This document shows, one piece after another, positions 16,812 to 24,574 of a stretch of DNA of 28,356 nucleotides. The stretch lies in the IMG/VR virus record IMGVR_UViG_3300034092_003453, positions 1-28,356 of that record; one strand, written 5' to 3'. Source of the DNA: a virus. The first letter of the stretch is position 1; every line of letters starts with the position of its first letter. A model generated the notes under the pieces. It made no database searches and was not told where the DNA came from. It saw only the letters and a program-made list of their open reading frames with translations. Both the position numbers and the translations under genes were made by a program.

Positions 16812-16825
16812 AGAAAACGTAACCT

Positions 16826-16868
16826 TGGGCGGGTCGTGCAATCCGGTGCGACCCGCTCATTCTTTTTT
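16826..16868 (+). terminator. Intrinsic terminator inside the early module
   Basis: GCGGGTCG (16829-16836) pairs with CGACCCGC (16849-16856). Flanking TG/CA pairs extend the stem, and the 12-nt loop can close further. A run of six T (16863-16868) follows. It is perfectly placed after the stop at 16811 and ends 10 nt before the next ATG, so it may lower expression of downstream genes relative to the preceding, possibly abundant, protein. Confidence 0.75.
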
Positions 16869-16877
16869 ATATTTATT

Positions 16878-17102
16878 ATGTCTTATAAATTACCATTCAC
16901 ATCGACCGAGCTAAACGAAATTAAGCTCAAAGCCTATCAGACAGGCGACAGTATGATCACCTCGTTGTTCGAGCATATCGAAAACCCTGAGCGCGTTGCT
17001 AAGCTGCAAGAGCAAATCGAAGAACTCCAAGCGGAGATTGCCGACTACCGCAGCCAGAACGAAGAACTAGAATCCCGCATCAAGAAATCACTCATTGTAT
17101 GA
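16878..17102 (+). CDS. Small coiled-coil protein
   Basis: 74 codons from ATG 16878 in the leader TTTTATATTTATTATG; an earlier start would lie in the terminator. Residues 37-68 form a clear heptad pattern (RVAKLQEQIEELQAEIADYR, then QNEELESRIKK), predicting a dimeric or trimeric coiled coil. The N-terminus (LPFTSTELNEIKLKAYQTGD) is helical. Function unknown; small coiled-coil proteins in early phage operons are often regulators or inhibitors of host proteins. It is coupled to the next gene by ATGA. Confidence 0.65.
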   Translation: MSYKLPFTSTELNEIKLKAYQTGDSMITSLFEHIENPERVAKLQEQIEELQAEIADYRSQNEELESRIKKSLIV

Positions 17103-17425
17103 ACCAAGAAGTATTCGACAAACTCCGCGCCGTGCTACACGCATCGGCAACCACCATCGCCACGGACAAACGCCCTGGCTACACGCAGGGAAACGAAGAC
17201 GTGCTGCACAACTTCAAAGCCGCCGCAGCAATGGCGGGCATCACACCACTCCAAGCATGGAGCGTGTATTTCTGGAAGCACGTAGCGGCAATCCTGAGCT
17301 ACGCAAAAGACCCGACAATGGCTCAAGCCGAGCCGATGCTGGGACGTATATCCGACGCACGGAACTACCTTGACCTGTTCTACGGACTGGTTGAGGATCA
17401 AAAAGCACCACCGACACACTCATGA
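17099..17425 (+). CDS. MazG-like / DUF6378-type protein
   Basis: 108 codons, ATGA overlap at both ends. The pattern GYTQGNEDVLHNFKAAAAMAG, with Trp and Lys in QAWSVYFWKHVAAIL and an acidic helix EPMLGRISDARNYLDLFYGL, matches the all-alpha MazG-like proteins of phages grouped under DUF6378 or DUF1599. MazG-fold enzymes hydrolyse nucleoside triphosphates to monophosphates, using Glu/Asp residues on helices such as those seen here (Glu, then Asp-x-x-Asn-Tyr). Catalysis is not certain in this subfamily. In the polymerase operon it could clean or adjust the nucleotide pool. Confidence 0.6.
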   Translation: MNQEVFDKLRAVLHASATTIATDKRPGYTQGNEDVLHNFKAAAAMAGITPLQAWSVYFWKHVAAILSYAKDPTMAQAEPMLGRISDARNYLDLFYGLVEDQKAPPTHS

Positions 17426-17745
17426 TCGCATCCTACAGTTCTCACCATATGTTTGCTGGCTGTCTGCTGTTGATTATAGTGGGCGTCGCTCTCTTAATAT
17501 GGCTCATTCCTCCACCGCCGCCCGCCGTAAATTGTATGAGCACCGAAGCCAACCCCAAAGACTACCATCTCCTGTCGGACGATACGCGAATCACTCTCTG
17601 CCGCTGTAAGATCATTGATGAGTCCGGCAAATCGGAAACACTGTTTCAGTGGCGTGATTGGGCAAATCGAACCGCCTACTCACCAATTATGCTGGACGAA
17701 TGCGAAGCGCGCAGCTACCCAGTTGAGCAACTTAAACCACAATGA
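17422..17745 (+). CDS. Small single-pass membrane protein
   Basis: 107 codons, ATGA overlap at both ends. Residues about 11-29 (FAGCLLLIIVGVALLIWLIP) form one strong hydrophobic segment, followed by a Pro stretch and a soluble C-terminal domain with three Cys. There is no lipobox at the usual place. It may be an inner-membrane anchor or a signal-anchored periplasmic protein. A lysis role such as spanin is not supported by a partner gene nearby. Confidence 0.55.
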   Translation: MIASYSSHHMFAGCLLLIIVGVALLIWLIPPPPPAVNCMSTEANPKDYHLLSDDTRITLCRCKIIDESGKSETLFQWRDWANRTAYSPIMLDECEARSYPVEQLKPQ

Positions 17746-18104
17746 GAACTCGCCAACCTAGTGTGCTCGTCGTCAACACGTGGCAGCCTCACGGGAGTCG
17801 TAAGTTCTACGCGACGCACGACCCAAAGCAGTGCTTCCCGAATCCCTGCTGCGTGCATCGCCCGAGTGAGCACCACATGAAAGACTGGCCGCAGAACTAC
17901 CGCGACGACACTGGAGTGACGGAGCGCGTTTGTGTGCACGGCGTTGGGCATCCTGACCCTGACCAGCCTTGGCCGACGGACGACGTGCGTTGGATGCACG
18001 GCTGCTGTGGCTGCTGCGCTGTGCCGTCGAAGGAGCCGGAACAACCGATAGACAACTCAATCGCGCTGATTGCTGCGATAGTCGGAGGGGCCGCTGCTGT
18101 ATGA
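17742..18104 (+). CDS. Cys/His-rich, probably metal-binding small protein
   Basis: 120 codons, ATGA-coupled to both neighbours. The centre is dense in Cys and His: QCFPNPCCVHRPSEHHMKDW, then ERVCVHGVGHPDPD, then WMHGCCGCC. Segments of this type (PSEHHM followed by a Trp and an HGVGHPDPD box) recur in small phage and metagenomic proteins without known function. The spacing would suit one or two zinc sites. The C-terminal 20 residues (NSIALIAAIVGGAAAV) are hydrophobic and could be a weak membrane anchor. Confidence 0.6.
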   Translation: MRTRQPSVLVVNTWQPHGSRKFYATHDPKQCFPNPCCVHRPSEHHMKDWPQNYRDDTGVTERVCVHGVGHPDPDQPWPTDDVRWMHGCCGCCAVPSKEPEQPIDNSIALIAAIVGGAAAV

Positions 18105-20500
18105 TCGTCGCAATCGATTTCGAGTCTTTCTACAGCAAGGACGTGTCCATCACGGTCCAAGGCATCTTCCATTACCTGCGTCACCCCGAGCAGGACATCT
18201 ACATGGTGTCTGTCGTGTCCGACACGGGCGTCCGTTTCTGCGGGAACCCGCGGGACTTCGACTGGTCCTCCATCGACGGCGCTACGTGGCTCTCTCATAA
18301 CGCGGCATTTGATAGCGCGGTGTATGAAAGGCTGCAAGAACTTGACCCGCTATGGTATACTGCGAAGCCGTCTGAATGGCATTGCACCGCAGACCTCGCT
18401 GCTTACTTGGGCTACCCGCGTTCGCTTAAAGAAGCGTGCAAGCACCTTCTTAACCTCGACCTTAGCAAAGACACCCGTGATAAAATGAAGGGCAAACGCT
18501 GGGAGTCCATGAGCGAAGACTTCCAGAAAGAAGTCACCGACTACGCGATGCGAGACTCTGAGTATTGCCTACAGTTGTGGCAGCAGCACAGTCACAAGTG
18601 GCCGCAATGGGAGCGCGAGCTAAGCGTGCTGACCCGCACGATGGCTGATGAGGGGGTCGCTGTAGATAAACCATATTTGGAAGAATGCGTTGGGAACCTT
18701 CGCAGACTCCTGTGGGAAGCCGACAAGCAAATCCCGTGGGCTCAGTCAGGTCCAGCATTAAGTTACAAGAAGTTGTGTGAGCAATGTAGGTCCGCTGGTA
18801 TCAAGCCGCCGCCATCACTGGCGATGGACGACGAGATGTGCGCAGCGTGGGAAGAAGAGTTTGGAGAAAAGTATCCATGGGTTTTTGCGATGCGGACGAA
18901 ACGTAGGGCAAATACTTTACTCAAGAAGTTTGAGGCGTTACTTCAGCGCATACGTGAGGACGGCCGCGTCTCAATGCCCACTAAATATTGTGGCGCTCAC
19001 ACCAGACGGTGGTCAGGCGACTCCGGCATAAATGCGCAGAACATGAGCCGAGAAGCCATGCTCGAAGACGAGATGAAACACTTCAAGATTAGTGACCACG
19101 GCGTAGAAATGCGGGCATCCATAGTTGCACCAGCGGGCCGCAAGCTCATCGCTTCGGACTTATCTCAAATCGAGCCCCGAGTATTGGCCGTGCTAAGCGG
19201 CAACACCCGTATGGTCGAACTGCTGCGAACCGGAATCGATATATACGAAGCACACGCGAGAGACACGATGGGCTACGATAGACCAGAGAAGCTTAAAGCC
19301 ATGGCGCACGTCCCAGAGTTCGAGCTGATGCGTCGTCTCGCCAAGGCCCGCGTTCTCGGACTGGGTTTCCAGTGCGGCTGGCACAAATTCGTGACCTTCG
19401 CCAAGACAACGCTCGGAAGTCCGGACGCATTCAACGCAATCTTTGGGGCGCCCATCAAGCCGAGGCAGCTAGAGGCGTTTACTGAAGCCCTCATTGCCCG
19501 CAGAGACCCCGTCTTGCTGGCCGAATGGAAGCGTTTGGATGAGTTTACCCAGCGGACTTGGGTCAATTCGTGGGTTCAAGTCACGGATTTTAGGGAGAAG
19601 AACCCGCATACGGTAGCCCTTTGGCGCAAATTGCAGGCCTTAATCGAGCGGTCAGTGGGGGAGGACATGGTGGTTAATCTGCCTTCCGGCAACAAGCTGA
19701 CCTACCATGGGGTTCACACGACCCCTGGCAAGACGGCCTCGGATGGCAAAGGCTACGCTTGTCACCTCAGTCGCATGGGTCGGATGAACCGAGTGCACAT
19801 TTACGGCGGACTAGTGACGGAGAACTGTCTGGCCGGAGATACCGAAATCCTGACGGATAACCGTGGATGGGTTCGTCTGGACTCTCTTTCCGCAGCAGAG
19901 AAAGTGTGGGACGGTGTGGAATTTGTGTCCCATGATGGGCTTCTTGACCAAGGAGTGCAATCCACCATAGACTGCCAGGGAGTCGACGCCACCCCCGACC
20001 ATCTCTTCCTAGTAAATGGGGAGTGGCTCTGCGCTAACACAGTTGCATGTTTGGAACAACCGCCGCTCGGACGTGCCTCAAGACTTCATAGAGTTAGCGC
20101 GAGCAGCGGGGATCAAGCGATCCACGTTGGCCTACCGCCTCACTCTAGGGATACCGTGGGAACAAATACTCAACACTCCCGTCAGCCTATCCAACAAGTT
20201 TACGACATCCTCAACTGCGGCCCCCGCCACCAGTTTGTTGTCCGAGGACGCACTGGGAAACGCCTAACCGCGCACAACTGCGTGCAAGCAACTGCGCGTG
20301 ATGTGTTTGCCACAGGCCTGCTACGAATTGCAAAGGCTGGCCACTCGCTAATCTTGCAGACGCATGACGAAGCCGTGCCTGAAGTGGACGAAGCGTTAGA
20401 CAAGCAAGCAATTGTCGATCTCATGACGGTCGTGCCTGACTGGATGCCAAGTCTGCCCCTCGCCGCGGAAGCCGCGGAAGGAAAGTCCTACGCGATTTAA
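18101..20500 (+). CDS. polA: Family A DNA polymerase with 3'-5' exonuclease, intein-containing
   Basis: 799 codons from ATG 18101; an upstream ATG at 17969 in the same frame would overlap the previous gene and is unlikely. Proofreading motifs are IDFES (Asp6, Glu8), LSHNAAFD (Asp71) and YAMRD (Tyr148, Asp152). Polymerase motif A is KLIASDLSQIEPR (Asp353), motif B lies in RLAKARVLGLGFQCG (Arg412, Lys415) with LG where FG is usual, and motif C is LQTHDEAVPEV (His755, Asp756). Between B and C, residues 576-726 are an intein. Without it the polymerase is about 648 residues, normal for phage enzymes of this type lacking a 5' nuclease domain. It is the main replicative polymerase of the phage. ATGA coupling precedes it. 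Confidence 0.9.
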   Translation: MIVAIDFESFYSKDVSITVQGIFHYLRHPEQDIYMVSVVSDTGVRFCGNPRDFDWSSIDGATWLSHNAAFDSAVYERLQELDPLWYTAKPSEWHCTADLAAYLGYPRSLKEACKHLLNLDLSKDTRDKMKGKRWESMSEDFQKEVTDYAMRDSEYCLQLWQQHSHKWPQWERELSVLTRTMADEGVAVDKPYLEECVGNLRRLLWEADKQIPWAQSGPALSYKKLCEQCRSAGIKPPPSLAMDDEMCAAWEEEFGEKYPWVFAMRTKRRANTLLKKFEALLQRIREDGRVSMPTKYCGAHTRRWSGDSGINAQNMSREAMLEDEMKHFKISDHGVEMRASIVAPAGRKLIASDLSQIEPRVLAVLSGNTRMVELLRTGIDIYEAHARDTMGYDRPEKLKAMAHVPEFELMRRLAKARVLGLGFQCGWHKFVTFAKTTLGSPDAFNAIFGAPIKPRQLEAFTEALIARRDPVLLAEWKRLDEFTQRTWVNSWVQVTDFREKNPHTVALWRKLQALIERSVGEDMVVNLPSGNKLTYHGVHTTPGKTASDGKGYACHLSRMGRMNRVHIYGGLVTENCLAGDTEILTDNRGWVRLDSLSAAEKVWDGVEFVSHDGLLDQGVQSTIDCQGVDATPDHLFLVNGEWLCANTVACLEQPPLGRASRLHRVSASSGDQAIHVGLPPHSRDTVGTNTQHSRQPIQQVYDILNCGPRHQFVVRGRTGKRLTAHNCVQATARDVFATGLLRIAKAGHSLILQTHDEAVPEVDEALDKQAIVDLMTVVPDWMPSLPLAAEAAEGKSYAI
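19826..20278 (+). other. Mini-intein inside the DNA polymerase
   Basis: 151 codons, from Cys576 to Asn726 of the polymerase frame, flanked by GGLVTEN before and CVQATARD after. Block A is CLAGDTEILTDNRGW, block B is GVDATPDHLFLVNGEW with the T-x-x-H motif, block F is VYDILNCGPRHQFVVRG, and block G is RLTAHN followed by Cys727. All residues needed for protein splicing (Cys1, block B His, penultimate His, last Asn, Cys+1) are present. There is no room for a LAGLIDADG or HNH nuclease. The central part (about 20050-20185) reads as low-quality sequence in this frame, while another frame holds a helix-turn-helix module. Insertion just before motif C makes polymerase activity depend on splicing. Confidence 0.85.
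20076..20189 (+). pseudogene. Out-of-frame helix-turn-helix remnant within the intein
   Basis: In the frame shifted by one relative to the polymerase, the bases read PQDFIELARAAGIKRSTLAY and then RLTLGIPWEQILNTPVSL. This matches the DNA-binding HTH tail of phage HNH endonucleases and inteins (AxxAGIxxSTLxxRLxxG-W-xExxLxTPV). It is not translated in the polymerase frame. An 83-codon ORF (20016-20267) covers it but has no upstream signals. The simplest reading is two compensating frame changes, one near 20044-20075 and one near 20186-20202, that scrambled a former homing module while keeping the splicing ends in frame. Confidence 0.6.
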
Positions 20501-20503
20501 TAT

Positions 20504-20872
20504 ATGACAAACACACGTCAGGAAACCGCGCAGCGAAAAATCCTTCGACTACGAACTGGCCGAGAATGGAAGAGATTGCTGTCCAAAATTGAGCTTCCAA
20601 TGCGCCTTAAACTATCGGCGCTCATCTGGTATGATTATTTCTCGCTCGCCACGTTCAATTCAAAGCCGTGCCCCAAGTATGGCGATCTCTTATACCCCGC
20701 TACGCTAGAGTGGATGCACCATCCACGGTGGGCGAACGTGGTAATTCCAGCGGCCGAAGTAGAAGCGGCGCTCTTGATGCTGGGCTTTGGCCACATACAC
20801 GCCTCTGCCCGCGCAAAGATAAATAATAAAAAGATTGAACAGTTCGAGCAAAACAGTATCCTACAGCCATGA
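20504..20872 (+). CDS. Conserved-looking small protein, unknown function
   Basis: 122 codons from ATG 20504, 3 nt after the polymerase stop, leader TTTAATATATG. The protein is basic at the N-terminus (QRKILRLRTGREWKRLLSKI), has an aromatic central region (LIWYDYFSLATF, LEWMHHPRWANV) and a basic end. The mixture suggests a small globular DNA-associated protein, but I recognise no family. It is coupled to the next gene by ATGA. Confidence 0.6.
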   Translation: MTNTRQETAQRKILRLRTGREWKRLLSKIELPMRLKLSALIWYDYFSLATFNSKPCPKYGDLLYPATLEWMHHPRWANVVIPAAEVEAALLMLGFGHIHASARAKINNKKIEQFEQNSILQP

Positions 20873-21498
20873 CCTGCAACGATACCCGAGAAAGCCACAC
20901 ACTAATGACAGTCCGACGCACAAACGTCGTCGAATACCGAGATGGTTCCGTAAGGTTTCTAGCCGGACTCACAGTCGATGCCGACGGCGCGCCACGCGCT
21001 TACGGCCCCGCTGGGACCCAGCCGCTGGACTACCTAGCTAATGCGGGGAGTCCAGGCCGCTGGTGGGGCATCGCGACCGATAAGTCGGGCAAGCCGTTCA
21101 TCCAAAAAGAACATGACCCAGCACCTGGATACTACGTCAGCACAACGAGCTACCAGCGGAGTGGCTTCGCCATCTGCGACCCGCGTCGTTACGTAGACAG
21201 CGAGAAAGTTCCCTTCGTTGTCGTGCCTGCCCCGTTGCGCAAGATGGTAAAGGGAATCGTCCTTGGATGTGCTGCGACCATCACGCGGGGCTCTTCGGGT
21301 GAGTCGATAGCCTGCGTTGTTGCCGACTTCGGTCCGGCTAAACATCTAGGCGAAGCAAGTATTGCCGCAGCGCGTATGCTTGAAGTTCCCTGCAATCCTA
21401 AAACAGGCGGTTCAGATCGGCAGGACTTTACCTATACAATTTTCCCAGGCATCGCCGCTGTTATCAACGGCGAAACCTTCAAACTGATTCCAGCGTAA
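20869..21498 (+). CDS. GH75 chitosanase-like glycoside hydrolase
   Basis: 209 codons from ATG 20869 (ATGA overlap); ATG 20905 is an alternative start. The order of conserved blocks fits glycoside hydrolase family 75: LTVDADGAPRAYGP, LDYLANAGSPGRWWGI, DPAPGYYVSTTSY, DPRRYVDSEKVPFVVVP, then CVVADFGPAKHLGEASIAAA, where the Asp and Glu correspond to the catalytic acids of fungal-type chitosanases. No signal peptide is visible, so export would need a holin or the protein may act on an intracellular or capsid-bound substrate. It could be a cell-wall lytic enzyme, but its position among replication genes is unusual. Family assignment is by memory of motifs. Confidence 0.6.
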   Translation: MTCNDTRESHTLMTVRRTNVVEYRDGSVRFLAGLTVDADGAPRAYGPAGTQPLDYLANAGSPGRWWGIATDKSGKPFIQKEHDPAPGYYVSTTSYQRSGFAICDPRRYVDSEKVPFVVVPAPLRKMVKGIVLGCAATITRGSSGESIACVVADFGPAKHLGEASIAAARMLEVPCNPKTGGSDRQDFTYTIFPGIAAVINGETFKLIPA

Positions 21499-21998
21499 TG
21501 CCAATCTTTAACGCTATTGCAGGTGTGGCGAACAACGGGGTGATTGGCTCGCGGAACACCATCCCTTGGAACGAGCCAGCCGACATGCGGAACTTTAAGA
21601 TGCTGACAAATGGCAGTTCGGTCATAATGGGCAGAAAAACATTCGAGTCACTGGGGCATCACCCGTTGATTAATCGAATGAACTACGTTATTTCTAGCAC
21701 TCCAGACGCTGGCTGGCCAGTGCAGGAGAACCTCGTGTGGCTCAATAGCGCGGTGCTGAAGAACCCCTCGCTGATGCCGTCTGGCTGGGTAATCGGCGGG
21801 GCGCAGCTCTACGAGACGCTGTTGCCCTACTGTAAGCACTTGTGGCTCACGCGAATCGAGTGCGAGCCTGAAGGCGACGTATTTTTTCCGCGCCTCGGCG
21901 TCGAGTGGCGGCTCGCGAGTTCCAAAGAGATTAGCCCGACGGCTACGTTGGAAATCTGGTGGAACTCCCGCGTGAAAGCATTCAGCATTCCCGAATAA
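21498..21998 (+). CDS. folA: Dihydrofolate reductase
   Basis: 166 codons, start in a TAATG overlap. DHFR motifs are clear: IAGVANNGVIGSRNTIPWN, the acidic substrate-binding residue in EPADMRNFK, the NADPH-binding VIMGRKTFESLG, VIGGAQLYETLLP and RIECEPEGDVFFP. The length is that of the bacterial enzyme. It reduces dihydrofolate to tetrahydrofolate with NADPH and supports thymidylate synthesis during phage replication. No thymidylate synthase is in the window, so the gene either backs up the host enzyme or has a partner elsewhere. In T4 the DHFR is also a baseplate part; nothing here shows that. Confidence 0.9.
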   Translation: MPIFNAIAGVANNGVIGSRNTIPWNEPADMRNFKMLTNGSSVIMGRKTFESLGHHPLINRMNYVISSTPDAGWPVQENLVWLNSAVLKNPSLMPSGWVIGGAQLYETLLPYCKHLWLTRIECEPEGDVFFPRLGVEWRLASSKEISPTATLEIWWNSRVKAFSIPE

Positions 21999-22000
21999 TT

Positions 22001-22303
22001 ATGGGCTTCTCCGACCTGAATCCCGATGACTCTGAATATTTCTTTGAACGAAATGAGACCGACGTCTGTCTACTCATGCACGCTGCGTATTGCGGGCGTT
22101 TAGCGTGCTATCTGCCATTCTATCAGTTGACTGAATGTGAAGAACATCATCAAGCTTTTGAAGAAGTCCGCCGAGCGTGGCTACTTGCTGATGTTGATGA
22201 CATGATGGATACCCAGCGACTGCTGCGTGAGCACGCGCATGTTACTGACACGCCCGATGCTGACGCTTTGCTCCTAGAGGTTCTGGGAGAGCTGCTTAAC
22301 TAA
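22001..22303 (+). CDS. Small acidic protein, unknown function
   Basis: 100 codons from ATG 22001, 2 nt after the DHFR stop; a longer start would lie inside the DHFR gene. The protein is strongly acidic (DLNPDDSEYFFERNETDV, ADVDDMMDTQRLL) and probably all-helical, with a His/Glu cluster (CEEHHQAFEEVRRAW) that could bind metal. Small acidic early proteins may mimic DNA or inhibit host factors; this is speculation. No family recognised. Confidence 0.6.
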   Translation: MGFSDLNPDDSEYFFERNETDVCLLMHAAYCGRLACYLPFYQLTECEEHHQAFEEVRRAWLLADVDDMMDTQRLLREHAHVTDTPDADALLLEVLGELLN

Positions 22304-22364
22304 CAAACTCAACCGTTGTGACTGTCGTCGCAACATCAATGAATCACTCTGTCTTTTTATATTT

Positions 22365-24572
22365 ATGAATCTGCCTGAACTGCCTGAACTTTTCTGCATT
22401 ACAAACCGCCTCGACCAAATAGCCACACGGCTGCGCCCTTGGGACCACGTGCCAGCCAAAGGTAGCGTGCCTGAGTCAGCGTTCCTCTCCAAAATTGCGT
22501 TCGATGCCTACGCCAAGAGCGGCGACACCAAGCATGTCTTCTATTATGCTGTCGAGCCCTTGAATCCGTCGATGCGCCCAGGCAAGCAGAACCCTCCGGT
22601 GTCACTTCACGGTCTGATCGCAGACTACGACGTCAAAGGCGGTAAACATATTACCGAAGCCGAGGTCCAATCAATTACAAAGTCCTTGCCGGAGCACTTA
22701 CTTCCTACTTTTGCGCACGCAACCTTCAGCGGGGGTGCTCGACTGGTCTGGTTGTTCGACCGCCCCGTGGCTTGTGAGCTGGAAGTTGTCAGGACTGCGT
22801 TCTTGGACATGGCCTCGAAGCGATTGACCCTACAGAACCTGCTTCCTGGCTGGGACAAGCCCGCTTTCCACGCCTACCAGACCACTTACGACGTCGGCAC
22901 ACGCGACTGGTCTCGTATTGGCGCCCCGTTGCCCGCGAGTTTGCTCGAACAGTGGCTGATTGAGGCAAGTTTGTTGCTCAAGCCAGGCAGCATCAAGACC
23001 GACGGCGTAGAAATCCCCATTGACGAGGTCTCAAAGAAGGTTTCCGAGGTCTTCCCCAACCGCTGGGTGGGTGAATTTGATATTGGCCGACGCGGCGTGG
23101 TGTTTTTCGACCCCGTTTCCGTGAATCCGACTGCTGCTATCGTGACGGCGACGGGCGTGCTGTGCTTTGGACAGGCAAAATGTCACTACTCATGGGCGGA
23201 CATCTTCGGCAAGGCATGGGTAGAGGGCTTTGTGCAGGACAAACTAGGCGACGTTACCAAAGACATATGGTCAGATGGCAAGAACTATTGGTATGCCGAC
23301 TTGCGAGGCGTGATGCTGCCACACAATCGTGAGACTGCGGTGTTGCACCTCCGCGCTATGGGCCTCTCAGCTGAGAAAGCATCTGGCCTGAGCGAAGTGG
23401 AGAAGGCTCTTCAGCACATCAATCAAGCGAAGTGGGTAGACACGGTCGCGCCGCTGGTTTTCGATACTCGCTCCGTTGTAGACGTGCAGGGCAAGCGCAC
23501 GCTGAACACCAGCAGAATCAAAGTGATGCAGCCGTCGGACGACGCTGGGGTCTGGGGCCCCGAAGGCAACTTCCCTTGGCTATCAAAGCTCTTGGACTCG
23601 GCGTTTGAACCCACCGTCGGCGATAACCCTACGGACCAGCTTGACCATTTTCTAGCGTGGTTCGCTCACTTCTATAAAGGCGCGCTATCCGGCACGCAGT
23701 CAAAAGGACACGCCCTGTTTTTGTGCGGCCCAGCAGAAACAGCGAAGAGCTTCCTCTCGAATATCATCGTTGGTAGCGCAGTTGGGGGCGGCTTCCCAGC
23801 GTCCGACTTCATCCAAGGCCGCACCGAGTTTAACAAAGGTTTGTCCGAGTCGGGCTTGTGGCTGATGGACGACAGCAGCCCCGCCGAGGGCAATGATGCC
23901 GATGCACGGAAGTTCGCCAGTCGTTTAAAATCACTGGTCGTTAACGGAACCTTCGTCGTTCGAGCCCTATACAGAGACGGCGTCGACGTCTCCATGGCTG
24001 GCCGCAGGATCATCCTGACAGTAAACAACGACCCGCACTCCATGCGTATGCTGCCAACTTTGGATGGTAGCATCGCGGACAAGGTGATGATGCTCTTGGC
24101 GAAGCGACCAGAGGTCGACTTCTCTAGGGACTACTCCAAGAACGAAGCCAAAGTGTTGTCGGAGCTCCCCTGTTTTCTGCGGTGGTTGCTCGACCATGAG
24201 CCGCCAAAGCGCGTAGTCGAACACCGCGGTCGGCTGTTCTGCAAGCCTTACATCCATGAGAGCCTACGCCTAGGCAGTAGCGTAGCCAACGGTGTTACTG
24301 ACCTGCTCCAAATCATGGACGTTTACTTCAGGTCAATCACTGACCCGCTCTCAAGCTCAGGCAGCGAGGCCCTAATCGGGACTGCCGCGGACTTGCTCGG
24401 GAAGCTTAACCAGTGTGATGCCACCAGAGCCCTAGCCAATAAAGAGACGGTTCGGTCAGTCGGAAGGAAGCTCGGACTGCTGGCCTCTACCCACTCGGAC
24501 AGAGTGAGCAAGGCGCTCGGCCACAATGCGCAAGGGGCCACCAGCACATGGAGCATCCTACCCCCCGCTTAA
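22365..24572 (+). CDS. Primase-helicase: AEP-type primase fused to SF3/D5-like helicase
   Basis: 735 codons from ATG 22365, leader CTTTTTATATTTATG. The N-terminal 250 residues look like an archaeo-eukaryotic primase: LHGLIADYDVKGG (Asp87, Asp89 as metal ligands) and ATFSGGARLVWLFDRP (118-133). The C-terminal part is an SF3 helicase: Walker A CGPAETAKSF near 454-463, Walker B GLWLMDDSS near 497-505, and GRRIILTVNNDPHSMRML (sensor / motif C with Asn-Asn). It would unwind the fork and lay primers for the polymerase. A 61-nt gap upstream allows a separate weak promoter. AEP-SF3 fusion beside a family A polymerase is a workable replication set without a DnaB-type helicase. Confidence 0.8.
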   Translation: MNLPELPELFCITNRLDQIATRLRPWDHVPAKGSVPESAFLSKIAFDAYAKSGDTKHVFYYAVEPLNPSMRPGKQNPPVSLHGLIADYDVKGGKHITEAEVQSITKSLPEHLLPTFAHATFSGGARLVWLFDRPVACELEVVRTAFLDMASKRLTLQNLLPGWDKPAFHAYQTTYDVGTRDWSRIGAPLPASLLEQWLIEASLLLKPGSIKTDGVEIPIDEVSKKVSEVFPNRWVGEFDIGRRGVVFFDPVSVNPTAAIVTATGVLCFGQAKCHYSWADIFGKAWVEGFVQDKLGDVTKDIWSDGKNYWYADLRGVMLPHNRETAVLHLRAMGLSAEKASGLSEVEKALQHINQAKWVDTVAPLVFDTRSVVDVQGKRTLNTSRIKVMQPSDDAGVWGPEGNFPWLSKLLDSAFEPTVGDNPTDQLDHFLAWFAHFYKGALSGTQSKGHALFLCGPAETAKSFLSNIIVGSAVGGGFPASDFIQGRTEFNKGLSESGLWLMDDSSPAEGNDADARKFASRLKSLVVNGTFVVRALYRDGVDVSMAGRRIILTVNNDPHSMRMLPTLDGSIADKVMMLLAKRPEVDFSRDYSKNEAKVLSELPCFLRWLLDHEPPKRVVEHRGRLFCKPYIHESLRLGSSVANGVTDLLQIMDVYFRSITDPLSSSGSEALIGTAADLLGKLNQCDATRALANKETVRSVGRKLGLLASTHSDRVSKALGHNAQGATSTWSILPPA

Positions 24573-24574
24573 CC

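Noticed and set aside
17969-18100. 44-codon N-terminal extension of the DNA polymerase
   Set aside because: It overlaps the Cys/His-rich gene and precedes the exonuclease motif that normally starts such polymerases; ATG 18101 is in an ATGA coupling.
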